This document shows, in pieces, positions 33,492-42,803 of a stretch of DNA of 64,000 nt. Origin of the DNA: Sphingorhabdus_B arenilitoris (GTDB taxonomy: Bacteria; Pseudomonadota; Alphaproteobacteria; Sphingomonadales; Sphingomonadaceae); NCBI RefSeq assembly GCF_042651485.1, contig NZ_JBHSDH010000013.1, positions 806,001 to 870,000 on the forward strand, written 5' to 3'. The position numbers were made by a program, and so were the translations under genes. The notes beneath the pieces are model-generated. The model saw only the letters and a list, made by a program, of their open reading frames with translations, had not been told where the DNA came from and did no database searches. Each line of letters starts with the position of its first letter. Position 1 is the stretch's first letter.

Positions 33492-35897
33492 TTAGAATGT
33501 CTTCTTCAAACTGAACCCGATGCTGCGCGGCGGGGCGACGAATGTGCCGAAAGTCCGCACATAGACAGGATCGCCGTTGGCGTCGGTCACTGATTGATCC
33601 GCATCGGGGGTACCCCGTACGCCGGTTTCGCCAAATTTGTTAAACAGGTTGTTGACATATAGAGACGCTGACCAACCGTTACCCGCGACATTGGCCTGCA
33701 AATTATGGGTCGAAAATCCCGGCAGGATCAGCCCGCCCGCGCGGCTGCCGGTGCGAGTCAACACATTGGTATGCGCGGTCATGCCATAACTGAGTGTCAG
33801 GTCATAATCGCTGCTGAGCGGAATTTCATAATCCGCAAAGAAGCTGCCCTGATATTTGGGTGAACCGGGCAACCGGTCACCATCCTGCCCAGCGACGGGA
33901 ATGGTTCCAAAACCTGGAGGCGTTAGCTCGTTCAACAAGAACGGCGATTCCGCCGTCAATGTGGCGTCCGTATAGCTGAAAGTACCCCGGAAGCTGAGCG
34001 CGTCGGTTGCATCCCATGCGCCGAAAAGCTCAAAACCCTGCGATTTCGCGCCCGCGCCATTAATGGTGATTGGCGATGATCCATTGATCGTCGCGGACGC
34101 AACCTGCGGATCGGCCCAGTCAATATAATAGACAGCACCATTCAGCGTCAGCGCCCGGTCAAACCATTGGGTCTTAAAACCAATTTCATAATTGGTTGTG
34201 GTATCAGGCGTAAATTCCAACTCATTGGGCAAGCCGCAGATATTCTGCTGCGTGTTACCGGGCTCGCAAGGGTCTAGGCCATTGCTATTGCCGATACGGA
34301 AACCTTGGCTAACCGTCGCATAAAGCAACGCATCGGACGTAAACTCATAGGATGTGTTCACTTTGAACAAAAATCCATTGTCTTTTTGGTTCGCCGGAGT
34401 GAAATTGAAAACGATCAAGTCATCCGGCGTGCGGCCATTTAACACTGTTTCCAATAGCGGTAAATCGACCGCTGATTCGGTTTTCAAATCATAGTCATAA
34501 TAGCGGCCACCGACGGTCACCTGCCACGCATCGGTGAGCTGATAGCTTAGCTCCCCAAATACCGCAGCTTCGCGTAGATTGGAGTTGGCAGGCGCGATAT
34601 ATTCGATCGCATCGGGACGGCTACCGCCCAAAAATGCATCATAAAATGGTGTGAACTCGGTGCTGATCGAATTGGTTTTGTCTTTATTATAAAAACCGCC
34701 AAGAATGAAGCTGAATGGCCCGTCGAAACTGGAAACCAAACGCACTTCTTGGGTGAAGATTTTTGTCTTGTCCCTTTCCTCGGTGAATGCGGTGAAGGTT
34801 GGGAATTGTTCATAGCTATATTCCAAACTGATGAGCAAATCGGTTTGATCGCGGTTCCCATTTTCGCGGTGTTCGCTATATCCGGTTGCCGACACAAGCT
34901 TGGCAAAACCAAGGTCCAATTCCGCTTCCAATGCAACCAATTGCGTTTCACGGCGATTGGGTTCGCGTACGCGCAGGGCATTTTCATACCGGCCTATTGC
35001 AACAGGGAAATTGGTCAACCGGCTTTGCGAAAATTGCCGTCCTTCTGTGCGAGCGTCCTGGTAATAATAAGTCAGCGTCGCATCAAAAACATCCGATGGA
35101 TTGAACCGGAGAGCGGCACGCGCCGAAAATGTCTCATCCGTATTCAAATCTTTTTGTGGGTTAAAATTACTCGCATCGGCAATGTCATTCGCGTTGGATA
35201 CGCCAACCGTATTCACAATATAGGGATAATCAATGAAGCCGCGGTCATTGGTAAAGTCAACTGACCCCCGAAATGCAATGCTGTTGCCCAGCGGAATATT
35301 GATCGTCATTCCGGTATCGGTGCTGATGCCCTTACCCGATTTATAGGTATACGCATCACCGCGCAGCTCGCCGCCAATTTCCCCCAGCTTCGGCTTTACA
35401 GGAATATACCGTATCGCGCCGCCCAGCGTCCCTGCGCCGTATAATGTGCCTTGCGGCCCGAGCAGAAACTCAACCCGTTCAATGTCATTCAACCGCAAGT
35501 CAACGAAAAGCGGGATATCGCCTACATAAGTCGACACCGCGCCGCCGCCGTCATTGTTGCCGTCAAAAGACCCGAGGCCCGTCGCGTTTAGACCGCGGAA
35601 AACAACGGGTGTGCTGGACCGGTTGCCTTGGTCCAAAATATAAACACCGGGGACGGTTGCAGAAACTTCGCGTAGATTATCAAGGCCGCGCAATTCCAAT
35701 TCCTTGGCACCCACGGCCGAGATATTGATCGGGACATCCTGTACGGTGCCTTCGCGGCGTGTTGCAGTAACCACGATCACATCGTCTTCTTGGTTTTCAG
35801 CTGCCTCTTGACTGTTATCTTGCGCATGCGCAGTGAATGGAGCCATGCTAGCCGCTAGGAAAAGCATAGTGCGAAGCGAATATCGGTTTTGTTTCAT
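33492..35897 (-). CDS. TonB-dependent outer-membrane receptor
   Basis: About 801 aa. Signal peptide (FLAASMAPFTAHA-QD), a TonB-box-like EDDVIVVTATRREGTVQDVP, plug domain (VPGVYILDQGNRSSTPVVFRG, VEFLLGPQGTLYGAGTLGGAI) and a 22-strand barrel ending in Phe (SIGFSLKKTF). Substrate not evident; no siderophore or B12 signature stood out. ATG 35897 follows GAGGTC. It is divergent from the TPR-sulfotransferase gene 98 bases away and convergent with the amidohydrolase. Together with the periplasmic dipeptidase-like enzyme and ald, peptide uptake is one reading. Confidence 0.9.
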   Translation of the reverse strand: MKQNRYSLRTMLFLAASMAPFTAHAQDNSQEAAENQEDDVIVVTATRREGTVQDVPINISAVGAKELELRGLDNLREVSATVPGVYILDQGNRSSTPVVFRGLNATGLGSFDGNNDGGGAVSTYVGDIPLFVDLRLNDIERVEFLLGPQGTLYGAGTLGGAIRYIPVKPKLGEIGGELRGDAYTYKSGKGISTDTGMTINIPLGNSIAFRGSVDFTNDRGFIDYPYIVNTVGVSNANDIADASNFNPQKDLNTDETFSARAALRFNPSDVFDATLTYYYQDARTEGRQFSQSRLTNFPVAIGRYENALRVREPNRRETQLVALEAELDLGFAKLVSATGYSEHRENGNRDQTDLLISLEYSYEQFPTFTAFTEERDKTKIFTQEVRLVSSFDGPFSFILGGFYNKDKTNSISTEFTPFYDAFLGGSRPDAIEYIAPANSNLREAAVFGELSYQLTDAWQVTVGGRYYDYDLKTESAVDLPLLETVLNGRTPDDLIVFNFTPANQKDNGFLFKVNTSYEFTSDALLYATVSQGFRIGNSNGLDPCEPGNTQQNICGLPNELEFTPDTTTNYEIGFKTQWFDRALTLNGAVYYIDWADPQVASATINGSSPITINGAGAKSQGFELFGAWDATDALSFRGTFSYTDATLTAESPFLLNELTPPGFGTIPVAGQDGDRLPGSPKYQGSFFADYEIPLSSDYDLTLSYGMTAHTNVLTRTGSRAGGLILPGFSTHNLQANVAGNGWSASLYVNNLFNKFGETGVRGTPDADQSVTDANGDPVYVRTFGTFVAPPRSIGFSLKKTF

Positions 35898-35995
35898 TAT
35901 CGTTGACCTCATCATTGTTGGTTCTGCTAGTATTGCAACCGTCTGTGAAAACTATGTAACCGAGCTGTAATAATGACAAATGGAAAATTGCTGCG

Positions 35996-37558
35996 ATGCA
36001 AAAAAACTGGTTGAGTGAGGCAAAAAAGCAACTAGGTGCAAATAACCTTGCAGCGGCATATGACCTAGCATTGGGGCAGCTTTCGGCGGACAAGTCGGAT
36101 GGCGATGCTTGGGGTATTATGGCTTTGGTCGCGTTAGAGGGCGGCAACGCAGAAAAAGCAGCAGAGCTGAGCGAAAAAGCCATGGCCTTTGGCTGCCGCG
36201 CGATGTGGCTTCGTACCGGATATGCCCGGTCCCTATTGTCGCTTGGACGGCATGATGAGGCACGCGATTTGGCCGCAGCGACCAATGTTAATGATTGCGC
36301 AAGCCCGTTGGAAGCTGACACAATCGGCGTTGTCCTCGCCCGCACGGGCCTGCATGAAAAAGCCGTTCCTTTTTTTGAACGCGCAGTGGCGGGGGACGGC
36401 ACATATGCCCAATATCGGTATAATCTCGCGACATCGCTGCAATTTACAGGCCAATTGCGGGCCGCAGCATCGCAATATAAATCCGTGCTAAACATTGATC
36501 CATCGCACCACCGCTCCCGGCTTGCGCTGGTACAGCTCGAACCTCACGATGATGGCGCATTGGCGCAGATTGAGACGCTTTTTTCTGATTATGCCAGCGA
36601 TATGGACGCCGCGCTATTATTGGGCCATGCCGCCGCGCGCATTTGGGAAGATCGCGGCGACCATATTCGCTCGCTTGATTGGTTGTTAAAAGCCAAAAAG
36701 CTGAAATCGCAAAATATCCATCATGACCGGCATTGGGTGGAGGGCATTTTTGCAGCGGCAAAGCACGGCAGCCCAGAACAATCAACTGCTCCCAGCCAGC
36801 ACCAAAGCAGCTCTGCGCCCCTGTTCATCGTCGGTATGCCGCGCAGTGGAACCACTTTGATCGAGCGGATTTTGTCGAGCCATGACGATGTCTGTTCAGC
36901 CGGTGAGCTGCCCGATCTTGGCTTGCTGATTAAACAAAGCGGGGCATCTGGCGGCCGCCATATCTTGTCTGCTGACACGTTATCCGCACCGTATGATCCG
37001 CGCGAGGTCGGGCGGCAATATCTGCGCCGCACAAAGCAGCTGGCGGGGCGCTCGGTGTATATGATCGACAAAATGCCATTCAATTTCTTTTTCGTCCGGC
37101 ATATTATCGAAAGCCTCCCCAATGCCCGGATCATCATGGTCCGCCGCGATCCGCGCGACACCGTCTTCGCCAATTTCCGTCAGCTATTCGCAACCGATTT
37201 TGGCTATTATAATTACGCTTATGATCTTGATGACTGTGTGCATTTTGTTTCTCATTTCAATGCACTGGCCGACCACTGGCAATCGGTCCTGCCACCGGAG
37301 CGTTATCAACAAATATGCTATGAAGATATGATCGCCGACCAAGAAGGCGAAAGCAGGCGGCTCATTGCTTTTCTTGGCCTTGATTGGCAACAACAATGCC
37401 TCCAATTTCACAAAAATAAAAGCCCCGTTGCGACCGCAAGTTCGGTGCAGGTTCGCTCACCCATTCACAGTGGATCGGTGGCGCGGTGGAAACGCTATGG
37501 TGACTATAGCGATCAGGTAAATGCCGCTTTTGCGCAAAATGGCTTAATGATGGATTAG
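35996..37558 (+). CDS. TPR-repeat sulfotransferase
   Basis: 520 aa in two parts. Residues 1-250 are tetratricopeptide repeats (for example AWGIMALVALEGGNAEKAAELSEKA, DTIGVVLARTGLHEKAVPFFERA). The second half is a PAPS-dependent sulfotransferase: 5'-phosphosulfate loop FIVGMPRSGTTLIERIL (about 276-292) and 3'-phosphate site MVRRDPRDTVFANF (about 380). RSPIHSGSVARWKRY near the end is also typical. No signal peptide, so it acts in the cytoplasm; the acceptor is unknown. Divergent from the TonB receptor. Confidence 0.87.
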   Translation: MQKNWLSEAKKQLGANNLAAAYDLALGQLSADKSDGDAWGIMALVALEGGNAEKAAELSEKAMAFGCRAMWLRTGYARSLLSLGRHDEARDLAAATNVNDCASPLEADTIGVVLARTGLHEKAVPFFERAVAGDGTYAQYRYNLATSLQFTGQLRAAASQYKSVLNIDPSHHRSRLALVQLEPHDDGALAQIETLFSDYASDMDAALLLGHAAARIWEDRGDHIRSLDWLLKAKKLKSQNIHHDRHWVEGIFAAAKHGSPEQSTAPSQHQSSSAPLFIVGMPRSGTTLIERILSSHDDVCSAGELPDLGLLIKQSGASGGRHILSADTLSAPYDPREVGRQYLRRTKQLAGRSVYMIDKMPFNFFFVRHIIESLPNARIIMVRRDPRDTVFANFRQLFATDFGYYNYAYDLDDCVHFVSHFNALADHWQSVLPPERYQQICYEDMIADQEGESRRLIAFLGLDWQQQCLQFHKNKSPVATASSVQVRSPIHSGSVARWKRYGDYSDQVNAAFAQNGLMMD

Positions 37559-37560
37559 CG

Positions 37561-38646
37561 TCAGGCCCCCAGGTCGGGCACCTTGCCGGGCAGCCATGCA
37601 TCCTCGCTCGCGTAACGAATTGCTGGCGCAATATGATGCCTGCCTTTGGCCTCAACAATCAAGGCGCGGTCCTGCAGATGGGCGGAGTCAAATGCCTCCC
37701 GAAAATTGAGCACGGGGGCAAAGGCTACATCCTTATCCGCAAACCAATGCGTCCAGTCTCCTTGCGTCTTTTGTGCAAAAATGCTGCGCAACAATTCGAT
37801 GAGATCGCCTTGCTGTCCTGCGGGGCGTAGCGCTTCTTCAACTCGGTCTGCATGGCCCAGCGCGCCCAGTAAATTGCGGACAAATTTTTCCTCGCGCGCG
37901 CCAAGGACGATATGTCGATTATCTGCGGTTTCATAGACTTGATAAAAAGCCGCCCCGCCCAATGAACGCTGCTCGTGTGATCGGGGACTGTCACCCCCTA
38001 CGATTGCGCTGCTTGCGGTGTGGACGCACCATGGCAAGATCGCATCAAACATAGCGATGTCGATATAATCGCCCCTGCCGCTGCTTGCCCGGCCGATCAA
38101 GGCCATTAAGATCGCCGATAATGCAGTTAATCCGCCCGCCATATCCGCCGATGCGACGCCCGGCACAACAGGTACCCCGTCTTGCCCATCATTCACCGAT
38201 AAAAATCCAGAAAGCGCCTGCACCGCCATATCATGCGCGGGATGGTCCGCCAGCGCCCCATGCTGACCAAAAGCCGTCAATGAACAATAGATGATAGCGG
38301 GGTTGCGCGCGGCCACCGCTGCATAGTCAAATCCCAGCCGCTGCATCACTCCGGGCCTGAACCCTTCGACAAACACATCGGCACCCTCAATCAACTCCCA
38401 TAGGGCCGATTTTCCCGCATCAGTTTTCAGGTCACAGACTATGCTTTTTTTGCCGCGGTTCGCATTGGTAAACCATACTGAATGGCTCGCCTCAAACGGT
38501 TCCATATTGCGGGCCGGATCACCGCCGGGCGGTTCGACTTTTACCACCTCTGCGCCCTGATCCGCCATCATCATCGTCAGCATCGGTCCGGGCAGGAACA
38601 AGGTGAGGTCCACGACCTTTACCCCTGATAATTTGCCCTGCCCCAT
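37561..38646 (-). CDS. class III CoA-transferase (CaiB/BaiF), copy 1
   Basis: 361 aa. Family III signs: VKVVDLTLFLPGPMLTMMMADQGAEVVKVEPPGGDPAR, NRGKKSIVCDLKTDAG, ADVFVEGFRPGVMQRLGFDY, CSLTAFGQHGALADHPAHDM (the active-site Asp lies in the PAHD segment) and SGRGDYIDIAMFDAI. It moves CoA between carboxylic acids, substrate unknown. ATG 38646 overlaps the upstream stop by one base (TGATG). Last gene of a four-gene acyl-CoA operon. The start MGQGKLSG is chosen over a TTG one codon earlier. Confidence 0.88.
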   Translation of the reverse strand: MGQGKLSGVKVVDLTLFLPGPMLTMMMADQGAEVVKVEPPGGDPARNMEPFEASHSVWFTNANRGKKSIVCDLKTDAGKSALWELIEGADVFVEGFRPGVMQRLGFDYAAVAARNPAIIYCSLTAFGQHGALADHPAHDMAVQALSGFLSVNDGQDGVPVVPGVASADMAGGLTALSAILMALIGRASSGRGDYIDIAMFDAILPWCVHTASSAIVGGDSPRSHEQRSLGGAAFYQVYETADNRHIVLGAREEKFVRNLLGALGHADRVEEALRPAGQQGDLIELLRSIFAQKTQGDWTHWFADKDVAFAPVLNFREAFDSAHLQDRALIVEAKGRHHIAPAIRYASEDAWLPGKVPDLGA

Positions 38647-39839
38647 CAAACGACCCCCGCCGCGCGGAAAGCGGCAATATCGTCTGCGCTATATCCCGCA
38701 TTCGTCAGTATGGCGTCGCTATCAGCGCCCAGATACGGCCCTGCATGATTGGGCAACCGCTGCCCATCCAGCTTGATCGGGCTCGATAGCACATCCAGCG
38801 ATCCACGGTCTGGATGGTCAATCCGCTCCCGCATCTTAATTTTTTCCAGCCACGGATTATCAAGCGCCTGATCCAGATCGTAAATGGGCGCAACAGGCAC
38901 ATGGCCCTGCAATAATTTCAACCAATGCGCGACCGTATGTTTCCCAAAAATATCGTCTAATATGCCGGTCAAAATGTCTCGGTTTTCTAATCGCTTGGCC
39001 GGCGTGGCGAAACGGGCGTCCTCCGCCAACGCGCGATGGCCAATTTTATCCATCAACAACGGCCAGAATTTGGGAATCTGCGCCATGACAAACATCCATC
39101 CGTCGGCTGCTTTAAACATCTGACTGGGCGTTGCGGAGGGGTGCCCACCGCGAGGTACCCGGCCAGTCACATCGCCTTCATTCATATACCATATGGCCGG
39201 ATAGCTTGTCTGATGAATGGCCGCACTGAAAAGGTCGACATCAACATCGCACCCTTCGCCGCTGCGCTGCGCATCCAGCAATGCGGCGAGCAAGCCAACG
39301 ATCATTTGCGTCCCTGACATGAAATCAACCATCGACAAACCAAACCGAACCGGCGGACCGCCCGGCTCTCCGGTCAGAGAGCAAAAACCTGCTTCTGCCT
39401 GCATTAAATAGTCATAACCCGGCCACGCCGCACGGTCATTATCGCGGCCATAGGCGCTTATATGGGCACAGATAATCGCGGGCTTCACTTTTTTCAGCGC
39501 CGCAAAATCCAGTCCAATTTTCGCCGGAACATCACCGCGCAAATTGTTGACCACGGCATCTGCACCTTCAACGAGCCGGTGCAAAATCGCCTGCCCCTGA
39601 TCGCTGCCCAAATCCAACGTCAGCGATTTTTTATTCAGGTTGAAGCTTTGAAAATATAAGCTCTCTTGTTCGCGCAGCCAATGGGGCCCCACTTGCCGCG
39701 CAGTATCGCCGCCGTTTGGTGGTTCAATCTTAATTACCTCCGCCCCCAACTGCGCCAGAAACATGGTACCATAAGGACCAGCACCATATTGTTCGGCGGA
39801 CAATATCCGATATCCGCGCAGCGGTTGTTTCACGCTCAT
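38646..39839 (-). CDS. class III CoA-transferase (CaiB/BaiF), copy 2
   Basis: 397 aa. RILSAEQYGAGPYGTMFLAQLGAEVIKIEPP, NLNKKSLTLDLGSDQGQAIL, ADAVVNNLRGDVPAKIGLDF and the catalytic region SAYGRDNDRAAWPGYDYLMQ (Asp in GYDY). It differs clearly from copy 1, so the two may act on different acids or form a heteromer. ATG 39839 overlaps the acyl-CoA dehydrogenase stop (ATGA), indicating coupled translation; a longer frame to 39911 would run back into that gene. Confidence 0.88.
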   Translation of the reverse strand: MSVKQPLRGYRILSAEQYGAGPYGTMFLAQLGAEVIKIEPPNGGDTARQVGPHWLREQESLYFQSFNLNKKSLTLDLGSDQGQAILHRLVEGADAVVNNLRGDVPAKIGLDFAALKKVKPAIICAHISAYGRDNDRAAWPGYDYLMQAEAGFCSLTGEPGGPPVRFGLSMVDFMSGTQMIVGLLAALLDAQRSGEGCDVDVDLFSAAIHQTSYPAIWYMNEGDVTGRVPRGGHPSATPSQMFKAADGWMFVMAQIPKFWPLLMDKIGHRALAEDARFATPAKRLENRDILTGILDDIFGKHTVAHWLKLLQGHVPVAPIYDLDQALDNPWLEKIKMRERIDHPDRGSLDVLSSPIKLDGQRLPNHAGPYLGADSDAILTNAGYSADDIAAFRAAGVV

Positions 39840-41014
39840 GCTGGATTCCGTTTCACCCACTGTTTCGAAATAATCATGCGCTGCATTTCGTTTGTCCCTT
39901 CTGCGATGCACATGAATAAAGCGTCGCGGTAAAGCCGTTCGATGTCATATTCCTTGGAATAGCTATAGCCGCCAAAAATCCGCATAGCCTCCTGCGCGTT
40001 TTCGGCCGCTGCCTCTGACGCAAAATATTTCGCCATGCCCGCTTCCATGTCGCAGCGTTCACCCCGGTCATAAGCTTTTGCCGCATCCATGGTGAGCAAT
40101 CGGGCGGCACGGGCGCGGGTGACCATCTCCCCGATTTTTAACTGAATTGCCTGATGCTCGCATATCGCTTTGCCCATTGTTTCGCGCTGCTGCGCATATT
40201 CACCGGCCAGCCGTAACGCCCCCTCGGCAACACCGACGCCTCTTGCCGCGACATTGATCCGGCCCAACTCCAACCCGCCGGTCGCCTGAAAGAAGCCTTG
40301 GCCTTCGGCCTCACCGATCAAATGATCCGCACCAATACGGTAATTGTCGAAAATCAATTCTGCGCTATCGATGCTGTTATAGCCCAGCTTTTTGAATTTC
40401 TTACCAGTGGTCAGTCCCTCTTGTTTGGGCGCGATAAAAAGGCTCATGCCCTTATACCGGGGATCAGCCTTTGTGTCTGTTTTCACCAACAGCGCAAAAC
40501 AGCCGCCATTGATCCCGTTGGAGATCCAGGTTTTGGTGCCATTGATAATATAGTCATCACCGTCCCGCCGAGCTGTCATTCGGATGGCCTGTAAATCGGT
40601 CCCGGCATTGGGTTCGGTCAGCGCCAGCCCGCCGCGTATCTCCCCACTGGCAAATCGGGGCAGCCAATGCGCCTTTTGCGCCTGCGTTCCAAACCGCTCA
40701 ACGGCGCAGGCCATGATGAGGTGAGAATTGAATATCCCCGTTATTGCCATCCAATAGGATGAAATCAACGCGACGATTTTGGCATAGGTCACCGCCGAAA
40801 GCCCCAGCCCGCCATATTCGCGCCCTATCGTTGCGCCGAACAATCCCATGTCGGTCATTTGCGCAACAATTTCCGCTGGCCAGACATCATCATGGTCATA
40901 TTTTTGGACCACCGGGCGCACTTCTTTATCTACCCACTTCTGGATCGCGTCGATCAGCGCTGCTTCCTCATCCGCACTCATTATTGCGCCGGGCAAATTG
41001 GGCAGGGTCGCCAT
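39836..41014 (-). CDS. acyl-CoA dehydrogenase
   Basis: 392 aa. Acyl-CoA dehydrogenase pattern: GLFGATIGREYGGLGLS, GGLALTEPNAGTDLQAI, WISNGINGGCFALLVKT and the flavin site RIFGGYSYSKEYDIERLYRDA. The catalytic Glu is in the usual late position (CIAEGTNEMQR). Substrate unknown; the DIERLYRD segment is closer to short or branched acyl substrates than to long-chain enzymes. Second gene of the operon, between the MaoC hydratase and CoA-transferase 2. Confidence 0.88.
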   Translation of the reverse strand: MATLPNLPGAIMSADEEAALIDAIQKWVDKEVRPVVQKYDHDDVWPAEIVAQMTDMGLFGATIGREYGGLGLSAVTYAKIVALISSYWMAITGIFNSHLIMACAVERFGTQAQKAHWLPRFASGEIRGGLALTEPNAGTDLQAIRMTARRDGDDYIINGTKTWISNGINGGCFALLVKTDTKADPRYKGMSLFIAPKQEGLTTGKKFKKLGYNSIDSAELIFDNYRIGADHLIGEAEGQGFFQATGGLELGRINVAARGVGVAEGALRLAGEYAQQRETMGKAICEHQAIQLKIGEMVTRARAARLLTMDAAKAYDRGERCDMEAGMAKYFASEAAAENAQEAMRIFGGYSYSKEYDIERLYRDALFMCIAEGTNEMQRMIISKQWVKRNPA

Positions 41015-41023
41015 ATCTAATCC

Positions 41024-41533
41024 TTAGCTTTCGGCAGGGCCGTGGCCCTTTTTCCAGATCAGCATAGTGCGCACAAAATCGCATACAACCTCGCCATGCT
41101 GGTTTTTGCCGGTGGTTTTTATAGTCACGATCCCTTGGTTGGGTCGTTTTTGCGACTCTCGCTTTTCCAAAACTTCACTCTCTGAATAAAGGGTATCACC
41201 GGCAAACAACGGTTTTAGCATTCGAATGTCGGTCCAACCCAAATTGGCTACGGCTTTTTGACTGACATCCGACACGCTTTGCCCGGTCATGATCGCTACG
41301 GTCAGCGGTGATGCGATTAACGGTTTTTTGAACTCGGTCTGTGCGGCAAATTCGACATCAAAATGCAATGGATGCTGGTTCATGGTCAGCAACGTGAACC
41401 ATGTATTGTCGGCCTCGCTGATAGTGCGGCCCGGACGATGTTCATAAACATCACCAACTTCAAACTGTTCATAATAGCGGCCAAAGCTCTCCCGGTAACG
41501 ACCCTTTGAAATTTCAATCGCACCATCACGCAT
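41024..41533 (-). CDS. MaoC family (R)-specific enoyl-CoA hydratase
   Basis: 169-aa hot-dog fold hydratase. The catalytic pair is in EADNTWFTLLTMNQHPLHFD (Asp and His), followed by KKPLIASPLTVAIMTG. ATG 41533 has AAGGAG seven bases ahead; the frame extends upstream to 41638 without support. It probably hydrates or dehydrates an acyl-CoA made by the dehydrogenase next to it. The set hydratase, dehydrogenase and two CoA-transferases suggests catabolism of a branched or dicarboxylic acid activated by CoA transfer. First gene of the operon. Confidence 0.86.
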   Translation of the reverse strand: MRDGAIEISKGRYRESFGRYYEQFEVGDVYEHRPGRTISEADNTWFTLLTMNQHPLHFDVEFAAQTEFKKPLIASPLTVAIMTGQSVSDVSQKAVANLGWTDIRMLKPLFAGDTLYSESEVLEKRESQKRPNQGIVTIKTTGKNQHGEVVCDFVRTMLIWKKGHGPAES

Positions 41534-42006
41534 ATTCCCGCTCCTTCTCCTATCGGTTGGAAAGTAATTATCTGCAACGGGATATTTTACAACTGATAGC
41601 TTCGACTTTCGCTGTTCCAGCCCCTTCTTCATTTGCAATTATCCGCGATAGCAGGTGGTTAAGACGTAACCTTATGCTGCGAACAAAGGCTATTAGTCAT
41701 AACTTTCAGTGAATAAATTGATATGATGATTATTCATATAACGGCAATTTACCGATGAATGTGGTAGTCCAACCTCCATAGATTGGGTCGAGGTGAACCA
41801 AATGCTTCGGATCAAGCGAATTGCAAGGATGTTAAATTTTGATACCAACGAATTTCAGATCAACAATGGTGAGCATCTTAATGCCCAGACAAAGAAATGG
41901 TTCGCCCAGTCGACAATTTGCCTGAAGCTGGTATAGCAATAAGGTAGGACAAGAAGGTGAATTGGTGGTAATGATCCACTCCTCGGCATAATAGGAACAT
42001 TGAGCA
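41534..42006. other. 473-base non-coding divergent region
   Basis: Lies between the acyl-CoA operon (minus) and the GntR gene (plus). It is AT-richer than its surroundings (for example 41700-41760). A short frame at 41801-41935 (44 aa, MLRIKRIARMLNFD start) has no ribosome-binding site and no recognised match, so it is not called. A partial match to the uronate operator (TTTTGATACCAA, 41837-41848; 9 of 12 positions against TTGGTATACCAA) may be a regulatory half-site ahead of the GntR gene. No RNA gene was recognised. Confidence 0.4.
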
Positions 42007-42747
42007 ATGACGATGAAACGGCTTTATCACGATATCGCGGATAAAATAGTTGCCCTCATCAATGATGGCGTTTTTCCGGTGGGTACTAGATTGCCCGGCG
42101 AACGCGAATTGGCGGAACGCTTTGACGTCAGCCGCGTCACAATCCGGGAGGCGGAAATCGCATTGCAGGCCATTGGTCATTTGGAAATCAAAACTGGCTC
42201 TGGCGTATATGTGTGCGCAAAACAGCCCAAAGCGGAAGGTTCCCTACCCAATGTCAGCGCGTTTGAACTGACCGAGGCGCGGTCATTAATAGAGTCAGAA
42301 GCCGCTGCATTGGCAGCCAAAGTGGTGGATGATAGTCAACTTAAAGAGCTGTCTATGCTGCTCGATAAAATGGCCGATGCTGATGAAGAGACCGCGAATA
42401 AAGCCGACCGTTTATTCCATGCGAAAATCGCCGAAGCGTCTGGTAATAAAGCAATGATCCATTCGGTCGAAACTTTGTGGCGAATGCGCGAGGAGTTGCC
42501 CGAAGTTCGCAGCGCGTATGCTGCAGTATGCCACGACGATGCCGAATCTCGTAAGGCGGAGCATAAGCTCATATTGGACGCGCTGATCGCTCATAATCCA
42601 GAGGCGGCTCGTTCAGCAATGAAGGCGCATTTCTTCCGCTTGATCGAAGCAATGCTCGATGTAACCGAAAAACAAGCATTGTTTGAAGTGCAACAACGCG
42701 CCAATGCAAGCCGGGAACGGTTTCTCGCAACAGCCCAGTTAAATTGA
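42007..42747 (+). CDS. GntR/FadR-family regulator (UxuR/ExuR-like, FCD domain)
   Basis: 246 aa. Winged helix: IADKIVALINDGVFPVGTRLPGERELAERFDVSRVTIREAEIALQ, then GSGVYV (about 1-70). The C-terminal FCD domain has LTEARSLIESEAAALAA, FHAKIAEASGN and HKLILDALIAHNPEAARSAMKAHF, with the metal-binding His positions of this class. It is most like UxuR/ExuR-type regulators of uronate genes. It lies just ahead of the alginate operon, and a uronate-type palindrome (42804-42821) stands between them. AGGA lies nine bases ahead of ATG 42007. It probably represses the lyase operon until a uronate or KDG-like effector accumulates (inference). Confidence 0.88.
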   Translation: MTMKRLYHDIADKIVALINDGVFPVGTRLPGERELAERFDVSRVTIREAEIALQAIGHLEIKTGSGVYVCAKQPKAEGSLPNVSAFELTEARSLIESEAAALAAKVVDDSQLKELSMLLDKMADADEETANKADRLFHAKIAEASGNKAMIHSVETLWRMREELPEVRSAYAAVCHDDAESRKAEHKLILDALIAHNPEAARSAMKAHFFRLIEAMLDVTEKQALFEVQQRANASRERFLATAQLN

Positions 42748-42803
42748 AATACGGGCGCGCTCCAGTGTAATAGTATCATTCCAATTGGACTGACATTTTT
42801 TTA

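Noticed and set aside
34749..35264. 171-codon open frame on the plus strand
   Set aside because: Antisense to the TonB receptor, no recognisable domain.
33492..35897. TonB receptor as the alginate importer
   Set aside because: It lies 6 kb from the alginate operon, on the other strand, next to a sulfotransferase; no link in the sequence.
41801..41935. 44-codon frame MLRIKRIARMLNFD...
   Set aside because: No ribosome-binding site, no recognised family, in an AT-rich intergenic region; not enough support.
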